Below, piece by piece: positions 27,527-37,418 of a DNA stretch of 64,000 nt; the stretch's first letter is position 1; each line of letters starts with the position of its first letter. The stretch lies in assembly GCA_041554195.1 (NCBI GenBank), contig JBFFMJ010000002.1:310001-374000 (forward strand), given 5' to 3'. The notes below the pieces were generated by a model, which had not been told where the DNA came from, did not search any database, and worked only from the letters and a program-made list of their open reading frames with translations. Source of the stretch: JAPHSX01 sp041554195. Lineage in GTDB: Bacteria; Pseudomonadota; Gammaproteobacteria; Thiohalomonadales; Thiohalomonadaceae. The position numbers and the translations under genes were made by a program.

Positions 27527-28363
27527 ATGAATGACTATCTCTTGCTATTTGATGTACTCACAAACAGTCAACTGGTTGCATCGATAGTGCGCGCCTCTCT
27601 GTTGATATTTTTTGGCTGGCTGCTCGCCCTCATTTCCAGCAAAGGTGTCAGGCGACTGCTGCAAAAACGCGCTGATGACCATTATCTACAATTATGGCAG
27701 AGGGGTGCATTTTATTTAGTACTCACACTATTCTTGATCAGTGCATTACACGAGCTGGGTTTTGATCTGGGCATACTGCTTGGTGCGGCGGGAATTTTCA
27801 CTGTGGCACTCGGCTTTGCATCTCAAACAGCGGCATCCAACCTCATTAGCGGATTGTTCCTGTTGTTCGAAAAGCCATACAAATTAGGTGATATTATACG
27901 GGTTGGCTCGACGACGGGGGAAGTGCTCTCGATCGACCTCCTGTCACTTAAATTACGCACCTTCGATAATTTGTATGTTCGAATCCCGAACGAGACACTC
28001 ATTAAATCAGAGACCACGACGATCACCAAATTCCCAATTCGCCGCCTCGATATCCAGCTTGGTGTTGCCTACAAGGAGAATATCGAACGTGTTCGTGATG
28101 CCCTTGCCCGTGTAGCACATGCCAACCCGCTTTGCCTGGATGAGCCCAAGCCGCTGTTTATTTTCCAGGAGTTCGGTGAATCCTCGCTGAATATGCAATT
28201 TTCAGTATGGGCCAAACGCGAAAGCTTCCTGGATTTGAAAAATTCAATTCATGAAGAGATTAAGGCAGAATTTGACGCTATTGGAATAGAGATACCGTTC
28301 CCGCATCGAACTCTCTATGCGGGCAGCGAGACCGAGCCCTTTCCGGTACGGATTATCGACTAG
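27527..28363 (+). CDS. MscS-type mechanosensitive channel
   Basis: A 278-residue small-conductance mechanosensitive channel that releases solutes on osmotic downshock. Three hydrophobic helices come first. The third is the pore helix (LGAAGIFTVALGFASQTAAS), rich in Gly and Ala, followed by the beta domain LFLLFEKPYKLGDIIRVG. The C-terminal alpha-beta domain includes IPNETLIKSE and an IEIPFPHRTLY end. It lacks the large N-terminal extensions of MscK types. It lies 14 bases after the DUF432 gene. Confidence 0.93.
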   Translation: MNDYLLLFDVLTNSQLVASIVRASLLIFFGWLLALISSKGVRRLLQKRADDHYLQLWQRGAFYLVLTLFLISALHELGFDLGILLGAAGIFTVALGFASQTAASNLISGLFLLFEKPYKLGDIIRVGSTTGEVLSIDLLSLKLRTFDNLYVRIPNETLIKSETTTITKFPIRRLDIQLGVAYKENIERVRDALARVAHANPLCLDEPKPLFIFQEFGESSLNMQFSVWAKRESFLDLKNSIHEEIKAEFDAIGIEIPFPHRTLYAGSETEPFPVRIID

Positions 28364-28419
28364 ACAGGTGTCACAGGCCTATTCCACTAATTTACATTAA
28401 CTACAATGGTAAACTAAAA

Positions 28420-28647
28420 ATGAACTCTCCCTTCTCCTATCGTGTCCATTTTATTACCGCACTGGTATTGCTTATACTATTCACAATATTTGTAGTGCAA
28501 AACGCTACTGTCGTCTCTATTCACTTTCTACTGTGGAGTTTTAGCACGCCACGCTCTCTTATGGTTATCATTGTATTCCTGATAGGAATTATCACTGGTT
28601 GGCTATGGTCGGAATACATTCACCATTCACGCACTCGCACCAAATAA
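28420..28647 (+). CDS. LapA/DUF1049 small membrane protein
   Basis: A 75-residue protein with two transmembrane helices (about residues 12-32 and 45-65) and the motif FVVQNATVVSIHFLLWSF between them. This is the pattern of lipopolysaccharide assembly protein A-like (DUF1049) proteins. A basic C-terminus (HHSRTRTK) probably faces the cytoplasm. In enterobacteria the homologue works with the tetratricopeptide protein LapB in controlling LpxC, but no lapB is present here. It lies directly upstream of tamA. Confidence 0.75.
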   Translation: MNSPFSYRVHFITALVLLILFTIFVVQNATVVSIHFLLWSFSTPRSLMVIIVFLIGIITGWLWSEYIHHSRTRTK

Positions 28648-28723
28648 CCCGAACACATACAGCACAGTGTCGCATACCGCTCCTCTACCGGGTTACCGCC
28701 AGCATCTGGTGACGTGGCAAGCA

Positions 28724-30469
28724 ATGACTAAAAACCTCGTCACCATTATAAAAGGGCTAATATTCTGCCTCTGCATATTTTCCACCAATGTGCAGGCACA
28801 AACACCTATTGAGGTTGTTATAGAGGGACTGGCGGATGAGCTCCTTGCAAACGTTAAGCTGGTTCTCAGTATCGAACAGCAAAAAGGGAGTGGTCTATTA
28901 GTCGACAGCCGCATTCACCGACTGCACCAGAAGGCGGAGGCAGAGATTAGAACGGCGCTTGAACCCTTCGGTTACTATCGCGCCACGGTGACAAGCTCAC
29001 TACGCCTGGAGGATGAAGTGTGGCATGCCCATTACCATGTTGAAAGCGGCCCGCAAATACCTATTGCCAGTTCGGATATCATTATTAGTGGTGAAGCCGG
29101 CAACGATGAGACCTTCACAACCTTACTGCAGAGTCATCAACTACAGGTTCGTAAGCCGTTTGTTCATAGCGAATACGAACAGTTCAAACGACAGCTACAC
29201 AACCTGGCAGACGAACGCGGCTACCTTGATGCGCATTTCACCACCAACGAGGTAAAGATTGACGCCTCGGCCTATCGCGCCAGCGTGGTGATTCACTTCA
29301 ACAGTGGCGCTCGCTACCGCTTCGGGGCTGCCCACTTTACCGGGGAACACCCCTTCAGCGAAGATTTTCTGCGGCGTTATTTAGGGTTTAAGACCGGTGA
29401 TTACTATGAACACAAGCTCCTTACCAACCTGCAAAAGACACTCTTCGCCAGTGAGTACTTTAAGGCGGTGGACGTACAGGTCGAACGCACTGCCAGCATC
29501 GGGCAACATGTTCCAGTAACGGTACAGCTTGAGCAAAGGCCACGCAAACGCTACCAGTTCGGCATTGGTTATGGCACCGACACCGGAGTTCGAGGTCTGA
29601 TTGGCCATGAACGCCGCTGGCTAAACCCATACGGCCATCGTTTTAGCAGTGAGCTAAAGCTCTCAGAGATCCGTAACAGTATTGCGGCCCAGCATACGGT
29701 CCCCCTTGCTCGTCCCGAGAGTGATCGTCTGGTTAATCGTGCCGAGTATTACCTGGATACCGGTGGTGATGTTGACAGCCGAAGATCGCTGATCAGTAGC
29801 AGTGTCGAGCGCGCCCTGGGCAGGTGGCGCAATCAGTGGGGAGTCAGTTACCAGCTTGAGGACTATACGATCGGACTGCAGAGTGGTGACTCTACCCTGC
29901 TGATACTGCGTACTGGCTGGAACACACTTCAGGGTTATGACCTGCTCGGACTACTGCGCGGGTTTCATGTTGGCCTTGAGTTGCGAGGCGCGAGTAAAAA
30001 CATCATCTCGGATACCGATTTTCTGCAGGCACGCCTTAACGCCAAATCGATTGTTCCTGCGGGCAAGGGCAGACTCCTGCTACGCGGTGAAGCCGGTGCC
30101 ACTGCGGTAGAGGCGATCAGCCTGCTGCCCCCGTCACAGCGTTTTTTTGCTGGCGGTGACAACAGTATCCGTGGCTATGCCTACCGCCATGTGGGACCCA
30201 CTGATGCCTCTGGTGACGTGGTCGGAGGGCGCCACCTGCTGGTGGGGAGTATCGAGTACGACTATCCGCTCAACGCGCTGTGGCGTGCCGCGCTTTTTCT
30301 CGATGGCGGTAACGTCTTTGATGATCACTTCGAAAAAGCGATGCAGGGTGCAGGCATAGGCCTAAGGCGAAAACTCCCCATTGGCCTTTTGCGCATTGAT
30401 GTGGCGGAGGCGATCAGCGACCCGGAGCGCCCGTGGCGACTCCATTTAACCATGGGGCTCGAACTATGA
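28724..30469 (+). CDS. tamA: TamA, outer-membrane translocation and assembly module
   Basis: A protein of about 581 residues of the Omp85/BamA superfamily. A signal peptide (residues 1-22, ending NVQA) leads to three POTRA-type domains (about residues 23-260), then a C-terminal 16-strand barrel with FFAGGDNSIRGYAYRHVGP as the surface-loop signature. The last strand ends in a hydrophobic Leu. It inserts autotransporters and other outer-membrane proteins together with TamB. I chose the ATG at 28724 because it gives a normal signal peptide. A GTG at 28667 would add 19 unlikely residues. It overlaps tamB by 4 bases. Confidence 0.9.
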   Translation: MTKNLVTIIKGLIFCLCIFSTNVQAQTPIEVVIEGLADELLANVKLVLSIEQQKGSGLLVDSRIHRLHQKAEAEIRTALEPFGYYRATVTSSLRLEDEVWHAHYHVESGPQIPIASSDIIISGEAGNDETFTTLLQSHQLQVRKPFVHSEYEQFKRQLHNLADERGYLDAHFTTNEVKIDASAYRASVVIHFNSGARYRFGAAHFTGEHPFSEDFLRRYLGFKTGDYYEHKLLTNLQKTLFASEYFKAVDVQVERTASIGQHVPVTVQLEQRPRKRYQFGIGYGTDTGVRGLIGHERRWLNPYGHRFSSELKLSEIRNSIAAQHTVPLARPESDRLVNRAEYYLDTGGDVDSRRSLISSSVERALGRWRNQWGVSYQLEDYTIGLQSGDSTLLILRTGWNTLQGYDLLGLLRGFHVGLELRGASKNIISDTDFLQARLNAKSIVPAGKGRLLLRGEAGATAVEAISLLPPSQRFFAGGDNSIRGYAYRHVGPTDASGDVVGGRHLLVGSIEYDYPLNALWRAALFLDGGNVFDDHFEKAMQGAGIGLRRKLPIGLLRIDVAEAISDPERPWRLHLTMGLEL

Positions 30470-33400
30470 GTCGCCGTCGCAACTATGCCCTCGCCTTACT
30501 CACTGTCGTCACGCTGTTGCTTACGCTCAACCTCTGGCTGCAAACCGAGTCTGGGATACGCTGGTTATTGCATGGAGCCTCTTCGGCACTGGCGGGTGAG
30601 CTAGAGGTTAGCACGGTCAAAAAGCAGGGTGATGAGATCATACTTCAGCAGCTGCGCTACCACGACACCACTCTGGAGCTCAAAGCCGATAGTCTGGCAC
30701 TCAGCTGGCAACCGTGGCGTCTGCTCTCGGCAACGGTATTAATCGATAAACTCCATGGGCAAAACCTCTCGGTGAAAATGACACCCGGTGAAGCGCCAGG
30801 GCCGGCATTTGAAGGCATCATCCTGCCCCTGCGCCTGGTACTTAAAGAGGCCCGTCTGGATAAGCTGCTGATCGAACAAGGGGATACGAATCAACCTCTG
30901 CTAGTGGATTCGCTCGCACTGAAGGCCACTTACTGGGGGCATGCGTTATCCATCGACCAGCTCAGTATCGCAGCGCTCAACTCCGACCTGCTCACGACAG
31001 GCGAACTCGACACCATGGCCCCCTACCCCATCAGGCTGGAGAGCCACTGGCACTCCAGTTATCTGCAGAGCGAGCGCCTGGAGGGCACGGCACACCTGAC
31101 GGGCAGTCTGCACAAACTCTCTGCCAGCGGCCAGCTTGCCATCACCGGAGGAGAGGTTGACGGGCTCAGGGCAAGCTGGGAAGCGCACTACCAGGATCAG
31201 CAGATCACCTTGCCCAGAATCAGCGTGATTCCGCCCACCGGCAAAGGCGAGATTGGAATGACAGCGAAGCTCAGCTGGCGCGCTGGCCCATTAAGCTACC
31301 AGCTATCCGGCAAGCTTAACGCGCTAAGCTGGCCTGCCGCAGAACCGAATATCCACCTTGAGCAGGGAGAGTTCACCCTGAACGGCAGTGACCTGGAGTA
31401 CCAGCTCAATGCCACGGCGGCGTTAACGGGACAACAGCTTCCCCCCAGCCGCTGGCAGTTGCGTGGACGTGGCGATAACACACACTTTCTCGCCGAGCAC
31501 CTGGAAGGAAAACTGTTGGGCGGGAGTGTGATCGCCCATGGCGAAGTGCAGCGCAGTGATCATTGGGCATGGAGTTCAAAGATAACGGCCAGCGCAATCA
31601 ACCCGGCTAAACAGTGGCGCGACTGGCCAGGCTCTCTCAACGGCACGGCACAGATACACGGCTCATACCGCAATACCCTTAAGCTGGAGGTCGCGCCATT
31701 GCAGGTGGATGGTATGTTGAGAGAGCGGCGTGTATCGCTACGTAGCGCGCTGCAGTTAGACGGTAATGCCGTAAAGGTTGAGCTGCTTTCAGTTAACGCC
31801 GGCAACGCCAGGCTGCAGGGACATCTCACCCTGGATCAACAACTGGTCGCCGAGCTCTCCCTCCATGCGCCGGATGTGGCGGAGATCTGGCCGGCAGCAT
31901 CGGGCAAGGTCGAAGCACAGCTGAAAGTATCCGGCCCACGTCAGCAACCACGACTTGTCGGACAGCTTCAGGCCAGGGAGCTGCGCCTGGAGCAAACCGG
32001 CATTGCCGCACTCAAGGCTGGAGTCGATATCGATCTGGCAGGAGCCAGCCCCTGGTCACTCACCGCCGATGCCTCGGGAGTGCAAGCGGGGAGCGCCATG
32101 CTGGACAAACTGGGGCCTCTCACCGCCTCCTTGCGCGGCAGCGGCAATGCCGATAACCACCAGCTGAAGCTCACCGCAAAGGCCGGGCAGCAAAGCCTGG
32201 TCACCACTGTCAATGGCAGCTGGCAGCAACCACACTGGCTCGGGGAGATCACCACCCTCGATTTTAACTCCTCTTACCTTGGGCACTGGCAACAGAGCGC
32301 CCCCGTTGGTGTCACACTGTCAGCGGATGCGATCACGATCAATAAAGGGTGCCTAGCCAGCTCATCGGCTACCGCGTGCCTGGCCTATCACCATGAGAAA
32401 AGCGTATCTCAGCAGCTGCAATTTTCGCTGGCACAGTTTGCTCTTTCCCGGCTCAACAGCCTGACTGAAGAGTATGCCAGCGTTAATCTTCCACTAAGCG
32501 CCGATATTGACCTCACAGTGAAAGGCAGCGGCACCCCCTCGGGTCATGCACAGTTCACCCTGGGAAGCGGCACCATCACACCTGCGGCCGCCATCCCCAC
32601 CCTCGCAGAGAGTCCTGTTCAGCTGCGTAGCGGGGAGATAATGATCCGCGCCAGCGAGGGCGTGATCACCGGCAATAGCCAGCTGGTACTGGCTAGCGGT
32701 GAGAAGCTACAGACAGACGCCAGCATGAAACTCAATACGCAGTGGCGCTCACAATTTGTACAACAACCGATTGAAGCGCGCATGTTTACCAAGATAAGTG
32801 ACCTGCGTCTGATAGAACCCCTGCTGCAGCCGCTGGAGGAGCCCGTTGGCAGCTTTAAGGCCGATCTCGCGATGAGCGGAAGCCTGTCCGAACCACGCCT
32901 CACCGGTGAGGCACGTTTGTCTATCACGCAGTGCCAGGTGCCACGTCTCGGACTCACTATTCGAGAGGCCGAACTCATCGCAAAGAGTGATCAACCCGGT
33001 CACCTCATTGTCAGCGGCCGTGCCAAGTCAGGTGATGGCTGGTTACGTTCCGAGGGGTGGTTTAACGTCACAGACAAAGGGCGCTGGCACTCTGAACTTA
33101 GTATCAAGGGCGAACAGCTTGAGGTCAGTTACATTCCTGAGGCACGCGTCACCCTGTCACCACAACTGCTTCTGCGTGCAGCGTCGCAACAGCTCTCCCT
33201 GAGTGGCGAGGTCACCATTGATGAAGCGCGCCTCGAACCCCGCGACCTGGCCATGGCCAGGCGCCCCTCAAGTGATGTTATCGTGATCAACCCTGAACTG
33301 GATACCGAGCCAGCTTCGAAATGGCACATTCAATCCGACGTCCGTTTTATCGCCGCCGATACCATTCGTCTCAAGGGCTTCGGTTTCGAGGGATATCTGG

Positions 33401-34035
33401 GGGGCAACGTGCGCCTCATTGATGACAGTGAGAAACCTATACGTGCACAGGGGGAGCTACACTTGGTAGCCGGCGCAAGTTACCGCGCCTTCGGTCAGGA
33501 CCTTAAGGCCGAACATGGCCGCCTCTACTTTGCCGACAGCCCTATCGACAATCCAAAGCTGGATATCAACGCGGTGCGCAAGGTTGGAGATGTCGTAGCC
33601 GGTGTAAAGGTAGAGGGGACGGCACAGCAGCCAATACTCACCCTCTTCTCACGCCCCCCCATGGATCAGACCGACATCCTCTCCTATCTCACACTGGGCC
33701 GTCCTTTCTCGCGCGCCGGGGTGAATGACGGCAATACCATGATGCAGGCGGCAAACAGCGCGGGACTGGCCGGTGGTGACTATCTAATCGGCAAGATTGG
33801 CAGCCGATTTAATCTGGAGGAGGCGCGTATCGAGTCCAGAACTGCTGGCGGTGAACCCTGGTTAGTATTAGGGCGCTACCTCTCACCACGCCTCTATGTA
33901 CGCTACGGTGTTGGTATCATGGAGACTGGGAATTCACTCATCATGCGCTATCAGCTTAGCGACCAGTGGACACTCCAGGGGGAAGGCGGCAGTGCAACCG
34001 GCGCCGATCTTCTCTACTCTATTGAACGCCCCTGA
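30466..34035 (+). CDS. tamB: TamB, inner-membrane anchored translocation/assembly protein
   Basis: An AsmA-like protein of about 1189 residues that spans the periplasm from the inner membrane towards TamA. An N-terminal anchor helix (about residues 7-27) precedes a very long beta-groove of repeating amphipathic strands. The C-terminal DUF490 domain (last 350 residues or so) ends in the conserved DILSYLTLGRPFSRAG block and a closing EGGSATGADLLYSIERP. The start at 30466 overlaps the tamA stop (ATGA). TamB relatives are now linked to phospholipid transport as well as barrel assembly. Confidence 0.92.
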   Translation: MSRRRNYALALLTVVTLLLTLNLWLQTESGIRWLLHGASSALAGELEVSTVKKQGDEIILQQLRYHDTTLELKADSLALSWQPWRLLSATVLIDKLHGQNLSVKMTPGEAPGPAFEGIILPLRLVLKEARLDKLLIEQGDTNQPLLVDSLALKATYWGHALSIDQLSIAALNSDLLTTGELDTMAPYPIRLESHWHSSYLQSERLEGTAHLTGSLHKLSASGQLAITGGEVDGLRASWEAHYQDQQITLPRISVIPPTGKGEIGMTAKLSWRAGPLSYQLSGKLNALSWPAAEPNIHLEQGEFTLNGSDLEYQLNATAALTGQQLPPSRWQLRGRGDNTHFLAEHLEGKLLGGSVIAHGEVQRSDHWAWSSKITASAINPAKQWRDWPGSLNGTAQIHGSYRNTLKLEVAPLQVDGMLRERRVSLRSALQLDGNAVKVELLSVNAGNARLQGHLTLDQQLVAELSLHAPDVAEIWPAASGKVEAQLKVSGPRQQPRLVGQLQARELRLEQTGIAALKAGVDIDLAGASPWSLTADASGVQAGSAMLDKLGPLTASLRGSGNADNHQLKLTAKAGQQSLVTTVNGSWQQPHWLGEITTLDFNSSYLGHWQQSAPVGVTLSADAITINKGCLASSSATACLAYHHEKSVSQQLQFSLAQFALSRLNSLTEEYASVNLPLSADIDLTVKGSGTPSGHAQFTLGSGTITPAAAIPTLAESPVQLRSGEIMIRASEGVITGNSQLVLASGEKLQTDASMKLNTQWRSQFVQQPIEARMFTKISDLRLIEPLLQPLEEPVGSFKADLAMSGSLSEPRLTGEARLSITQCQVPRLGLTIREAELIAKSDQPGHLIVSGRAKSGDGWLRSEGWFNVTDKGRWHSELSIKGEQLEVSYIPEARVTLSPQLLLRAASQQLSLSGEVTIDEARLEPRDLAMARRPSSDVIVINPELDTEPASKWHIQSDVRFIAADTIRLKGFGFEGYLGGNVRLIDDSEKPIRAQGELHLVAGASYRAFGQDLKAEHGRLYFADSPIDNPKLDINAVRKVGDVVAGVKVEGTAQQPILTLFSRPPMDQTDILSYLTLGRPFSRAGVNDGNTMMQAANSAGLAGGDYLIGKIGSRFNLEEARIESRTAGGEPWLVLGRYLSPRLYVRYGVGIMETGNSLIMRYQLSDQWTLQGEGGSATGADLLYSIERP

Positions 34036-34208
34036 CGCATCTCGCTATTACGCTTGATGCACTGTGTTCCAATAAGTGATGATTTGTTACATGAAGCGGA
34101 CAAACGAATGTATAAAGTAAAAAAAGTCAGAAAAGACAAGGTGTTATACGCATGACGTATCTGATGATTCCACTCCTGGTATTGGGCTCTTTCCGTGGTT
34201 GAGCAGTT

Positions 34209-35348
34209 ATGAGTACACCTCTTTCGGCCGAATTTGCACTTGATGATGGTTTGATTCACCTGAATCATGCCGCGGTTGGTCCCTGGCCGCGACGTACGGT
34301 AAATGCTGTAACGCGTTTCGCACAGGAGAATCTGCACCGCGGTTCCTGGCACTATCCCGAGTGGTTGCAGACAGAGTCTCTGTTACGCCAGCAGCTGGCT
34401 GAGTTGATCCATGCACCATCTGCCGATGATATTGCGCTAGTGAAAAATACCTCTGAGGCACTCTCCTTTGTCGCCGCGGGTATTAAATGGTGTGCTGGTG
34501 AGAATGTGGTGACCAGCAATGAGGAGTTTCCCTCTAATCGCATCGTTTGGGAGTCACTATCTTCTCAAGGTGTCGAGCTGCGTCAGGCGGATTTACTCTC
34601 GGCGGCCTCACCAGAGGATGCGCTGTTTGCGCTTGTCGATCACAATACCCGTCTTCTCGCCATTAGCTCGGTACAGTACGGCTCGGGTCTGCGTATGGAT
34701 TTACAACGTATCGGGGAATTTTGCCGTGAACGCGATATCCTCTTTTGCGTTGATGCGATTCAAAGTGTTGGCGCAGTAGCCTTTGATGTACAGACGATAG
34801 GCGCTGATTTTGTTGCCGCAGATGGCCACAAATGGATGTTGGGACCGGAGGGTTTAGGCTTTTTCTATGTACGGGCAGAGCGTCGCAACGCGCTAAAACT
34901 GACACAGTACGGGTGGCATATGGTTGAGGCGATTGGGGATTTCGACCGTACCGAGTGGCAACCTGCAGATTCAGCCCGCCGCTTTGAATGTGGCAGCCCC
35001 AATATGCTCAGCATTCATGCGCTCAGTGCCAGTTTGTCGCTGCTGCTCGAGGTGGGCATGGAAAAGGTAGAAAACCGAGTACTGGCGAACAGCCGCTATC
35101 TATTTGACGCCTTAGCGCGAATTCCGGGTGTTGAGCTGATTACTGCACCCCAGGAGGGGCGATTTGCCGGAATTGTGACCTTTCGGGTAGCCGATCAGGA
35201 GAGTGATAAAATTTTTGCGGCACTACACACTAACCAGGTGTTTTGTGCTCAGCGTGCCGGAGGCATTCGACTCTCGCCTCACGTTTATACCCCGCGCCTA
35301 GCCCTTGAGACGGCGATACAGTATATTTGTGACGCAATTAACATATAA
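34209..35348 (+). CDS. Class V aminotransferase-fold PLP enzyme (cysteine-desulfurase-like)
   Basis: A 379-residue pyridoxal-phosphate enzyme of aminotransferase class V. FSLE-type start features include GLIHLNHAAVGPWPRRTVNA. The PLP lysine is in AADGHKWMLGPEGLGFFYV, and AISSVQYGSGLRMDL and VDAIQSVGAVAFDV are in the expected places. The family covers cysteine desulfurases, isopenicillin epimerase-like and serine-glyoxylate enzymes. I cannot see the mobile loop with the desulfurase cysteine that IscS has, so the substrate is open. It is monocistronic between tamB and a regulatory gene. Confidence 0.83.
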   Translation: MSTPLSAEFALDDGLIHLNHAAVGPWPRRTVNAVTRFAQENLHRGSWHYPEWLQTESLLRQQLAELIHAPSADDIALVKNTSEALSFVAAGIKWCAGENVVTSNEEFPSNRIVWESLSSQGVELRQADLLSAASPEDALFALVDHNTRLLAISSVQYGSGLRMDLQRIGEFCRERDILFCVDAIQSVGAVAFDVQTIGADFVAADGHKWMLGPEGLGFFYVRAERRNALKLTQYGWHMVEAIGDFDRTEWQPADSARRFECGSPNMLSIHALSASLSLLLEVGMEKVENRVLANSRYLFDALARIPGVELITAPQEGRFAGIVTFRVADQESDKIFAALHTNQVFCAQRAGGIRLSPHVYTPRLALETAIQYICDAINI

Positions 35349-35498
35349 ATAACAAGCAGTTACAGATTGGCGTGTTGGCGGTTTTTTTAAGGGTGTAATA
35401 AATACACGGAGTTGTATGTACTCTCTCTTTTTTATAATGCTTCTATGTTATGCTTCCGCATCCATAATTAAGCCTCAATAATCGAGCCTGAAAACACG

Positions 35499-36557
35499 GT
35501 GAACAACCAGGTACTCCGACAATTCGTTCCCCTTAACGATCTGACCTCCGACAACCTTCAGGAGTTGGCGAATAAGACGCGTATCGAGACTCTGGCGAAG
35601 GGCAAGGCGCTTTTCAAGAGAGGCGACAGCGATAACTTCTCTTTCTATCTACTGTCCGGGGAATTGTTGCTGTTAGGCGATGGTGGTGAGAAGAAGACCA
35701 TTCGCGGCGGCAGCGCCCACACCCGTTTTCCCATTGAGCACCACCGCCCTCGCCGCTATACCGCGATAGCCGAGGTCGATTGTCATTTTTTCCGTGTCGA
35801 TAACGATATGCTCGATATCCTCCTGACCTGGGATCAGAACGCCGGGATGATGGTCTCGGACATGGATGAGGATAATAGTGCGGCCAATGAGGAGGAGGAA
35901 GGTAGCGACTGGATGACCATGATGCTGCGCTCGGAGATCTTCCACCGCATCCCACCCAGTAATATTCAGGCCGTTTTTATGCGCATGGAGCGCATGCCCG
36001 TGGTTGTCGATCAAACCATCATCAAGCAGGGTGATGAGGGTGACTACTACTACTTTATTGAAAAGGGGCGCTGCATGGTGACCCACACCACCAAGTCGGG
36101 CAAGGCGATCAAGCTGGCCGAACTGGAGGCGGGAACGGGTTTCGGTGAAGAGGCCCTGATCTCGGATAATAAGCGCAACGCCAACGTTACCATGCTCAGC
36201 GATGGTGTTTTAATGCGCATGGCTAAGGGGGATTTTGTCGAACTGCTCAAGGCGCCTGTCTTGCAGGCCGTCGATTATGCCACGGCGAAACAAATGGTTG
36301 ATGATGGGGCGATGTGGCTGGATGTACGCCTGGACAGCGAGCACAAGAATGTAGCTATCCCCGACAGCATCAACATTCCGCTCTACCTGCTACGCATCAA
36401 GACCAAAGAGCTGGTTTCTGATATGAAATATGTGATCTACTGCGATACCGGTCGGCGCAGCTCCTCGGCCGCCTACCTGCTCAGCGAGCGGGGATTCGAT
36501 GCCTACTACTTGGAAGGTGGCCTGCGCAGCCTGAAGAAGGAAGATTCACCGGAATAG
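35499..36557 (+). CDS. Double cyclic-nucleotide-binding domain plus rhodanese fusion protein
   Basis: A 352-residue cytoplasmic protein with three parts. Residues about 5-115 and 145-255 are two CNMP/CRP-type beta-barrel domains. The second keeps the phosphate-binding-cassette-like stretch FGEEALISDNKRNANVTML. Residues about 265-350 are a rhodanese domain with the active-site loop YCDTGRRSS. No DNA-binding helix-turn-helix is seen, so it is not a classic CRP. It may be a sulfurtransferase controlled by a ligand. GTG start, preceded by an AT-rich leader. The rhodanese part fits the sulfur-based lifestyle. Confidence 0.85.
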   Translation: MNNQVLRQFVPLNDLTSDNLQELANKTRIETLAKGKALFKRGDSDNFSFYLLSGELLLLGDGGEKKTIRGGSAHTRFPIEHHRPRRYTAIAEVDCHFFRVDNDMLDILLTWDQNAGMMVSDMDEDNSAANEEEEGSDWMTMMLRSEIFHRIPPSNIQAVFMRMERMPVVVDQTIIKQGDEGDYYYFIEKGRCMVTHTTKSGKAIKLAELEAGTGFGEEALISDNKRNANVTMLSDGVLMRMAKGDFVELLKAPVLQAVDYATAKQMVDDGAMWLDVRLDSEHKNVAIPDSINIPLYLLRIKTKELVSDMKYVIYCDTGRRSSSAAYLLSERGFDAYYLEGGLRSLKKEDSPE

Positions 36558-36572
36558 GAGTTCTTCTACGGG

Positions 36573-37346
36573 CTAGTTAAGCCCAAACAGGCGGTTAAAA
36601 TTCTCACCCGTCTGTCGCGCGATCTCCTCGTAGGATACACCTCTCAGCTCGGCAATATACTCCGCCACCTCACGCACATAGGCGGGCTGATTGCTCTTGC
36701 CGCGATACGGTACCGGTGCCAGATAGGGCGCATCGGTCTCCACCAGAATCCTCTCTGCAGGTACCGCTTTGGCCACCTCTTTTAGCTCTTTGGCACTGTT
36801 AAAGGTGACGATGCCGGAGAAGGAGATATAGAAGCCCAGCTCCATTGCCCGTTCGGCAGTGGCCATATCCTCAACGAAGCAATGCATGATACCGCCGACC
36901 TCATCGGCCCCCTCCTCCGCCAGCATCCTCATTGTGTCATCACGTGCCTCACGGCAGTGGATGATTAGCGGTTTGTGGCACGCCTTGGCCGCCGTGATGT
37001 GGTGTCGAAAGCGCTGGTGCTGCCAGCTCAAATCCCCTTCGCTACGGAAGTAGTCGAGCCCGGTCTCGCCGATGGCGATCACCTTGTCATTGGCGGCAAG
37101 CTCAAGTAGTTGCTCAACACTGGGCTCTTCGCGTCCCTGCTCATTGGGATGGACACCCACACTGGCGTAAATATTGGGATAGCGCTGCGCTATCTTCAGC
37201 ACGGCATGAACGTTTTCCATGTCGATGGCTACGCAAAGAAAACGCTCTACACCCTGTTGTTCGGCAAAGGCGAGGGCGTTGGCGAGCTCACCATCATAGG
37301 GGGTGAGGTCGAGGCGGTCTAAATGGCAGTGGGAGTCAATAAGCAT
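36573..37346 (-). CDS. TatD family metal-dependent hydrolase
   Basis: A 257-residue TIM-barrel hydrolase, likely a 3'-5' exonuclease/DNase of the TatD/YcfH group. The metal-binding motif DSHCHLD is at the N-terminus, with SVGVHPNE, IGETGLDY, LIIHCRE, GIMHCF and LVETDAPYLAP in order. It is the last gene of the tmk-holB-pilZ-tatD block common in gammaproteobacteria, although a terminator-like stem-loop separates it from pilZ. Confidence 0.93.
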   Translation of the reverse strand: MLIDSHCHLDRLDLTPYDGELANALAFAEQQGVERFLCVAIDMENVHAVLKIAQRYPNIYASVGVHPNEQGREEPSVEQLLELAANDKVIAIGETGLDYFRSEGDLSWQHQRFRHHITAAKACHKPLIIHCREARDDTMRMLAEEGADEVGGIMHCFVEDMATAERAMELGFYISFSGIVTFNSAKELKEVAKAVPAERILVETDAPYLAPVPYRGKSNQPAYVREVAEYIAELRGVSYEEIARQTGENFNRLFGLN

Positions 37347-37369
37347 ATAAATTCGCTCTGTAAAAACAG

Positions 37370-37390
37370 AAAGCGGCTAAACGCCGCTTT
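37370..37390 (-). terminator. Stem-loop terminator between pilZ and tatD
   Basis: An 8-base-pair perfect stem AAAGCGGC/GCCGCTTT with a 5-base loop. T-rich runs flank it on both strands, so it may act after the minus-strand pilZ gene (CTGTTTTT tail) and would also stop transcription from the other direction. Confidence 0.65.
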
Positions 37391-37418
37391 TTGTATAAGA
37401 ATGAATGGGTAGGATGAC

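Noticed and set aside
34036..34208. Short 16-codon frame starting near 34152 before the class V aminotransferase
   Set aside because: Too short and without a clear ribosome site; it is probably a chance frame in the leader.
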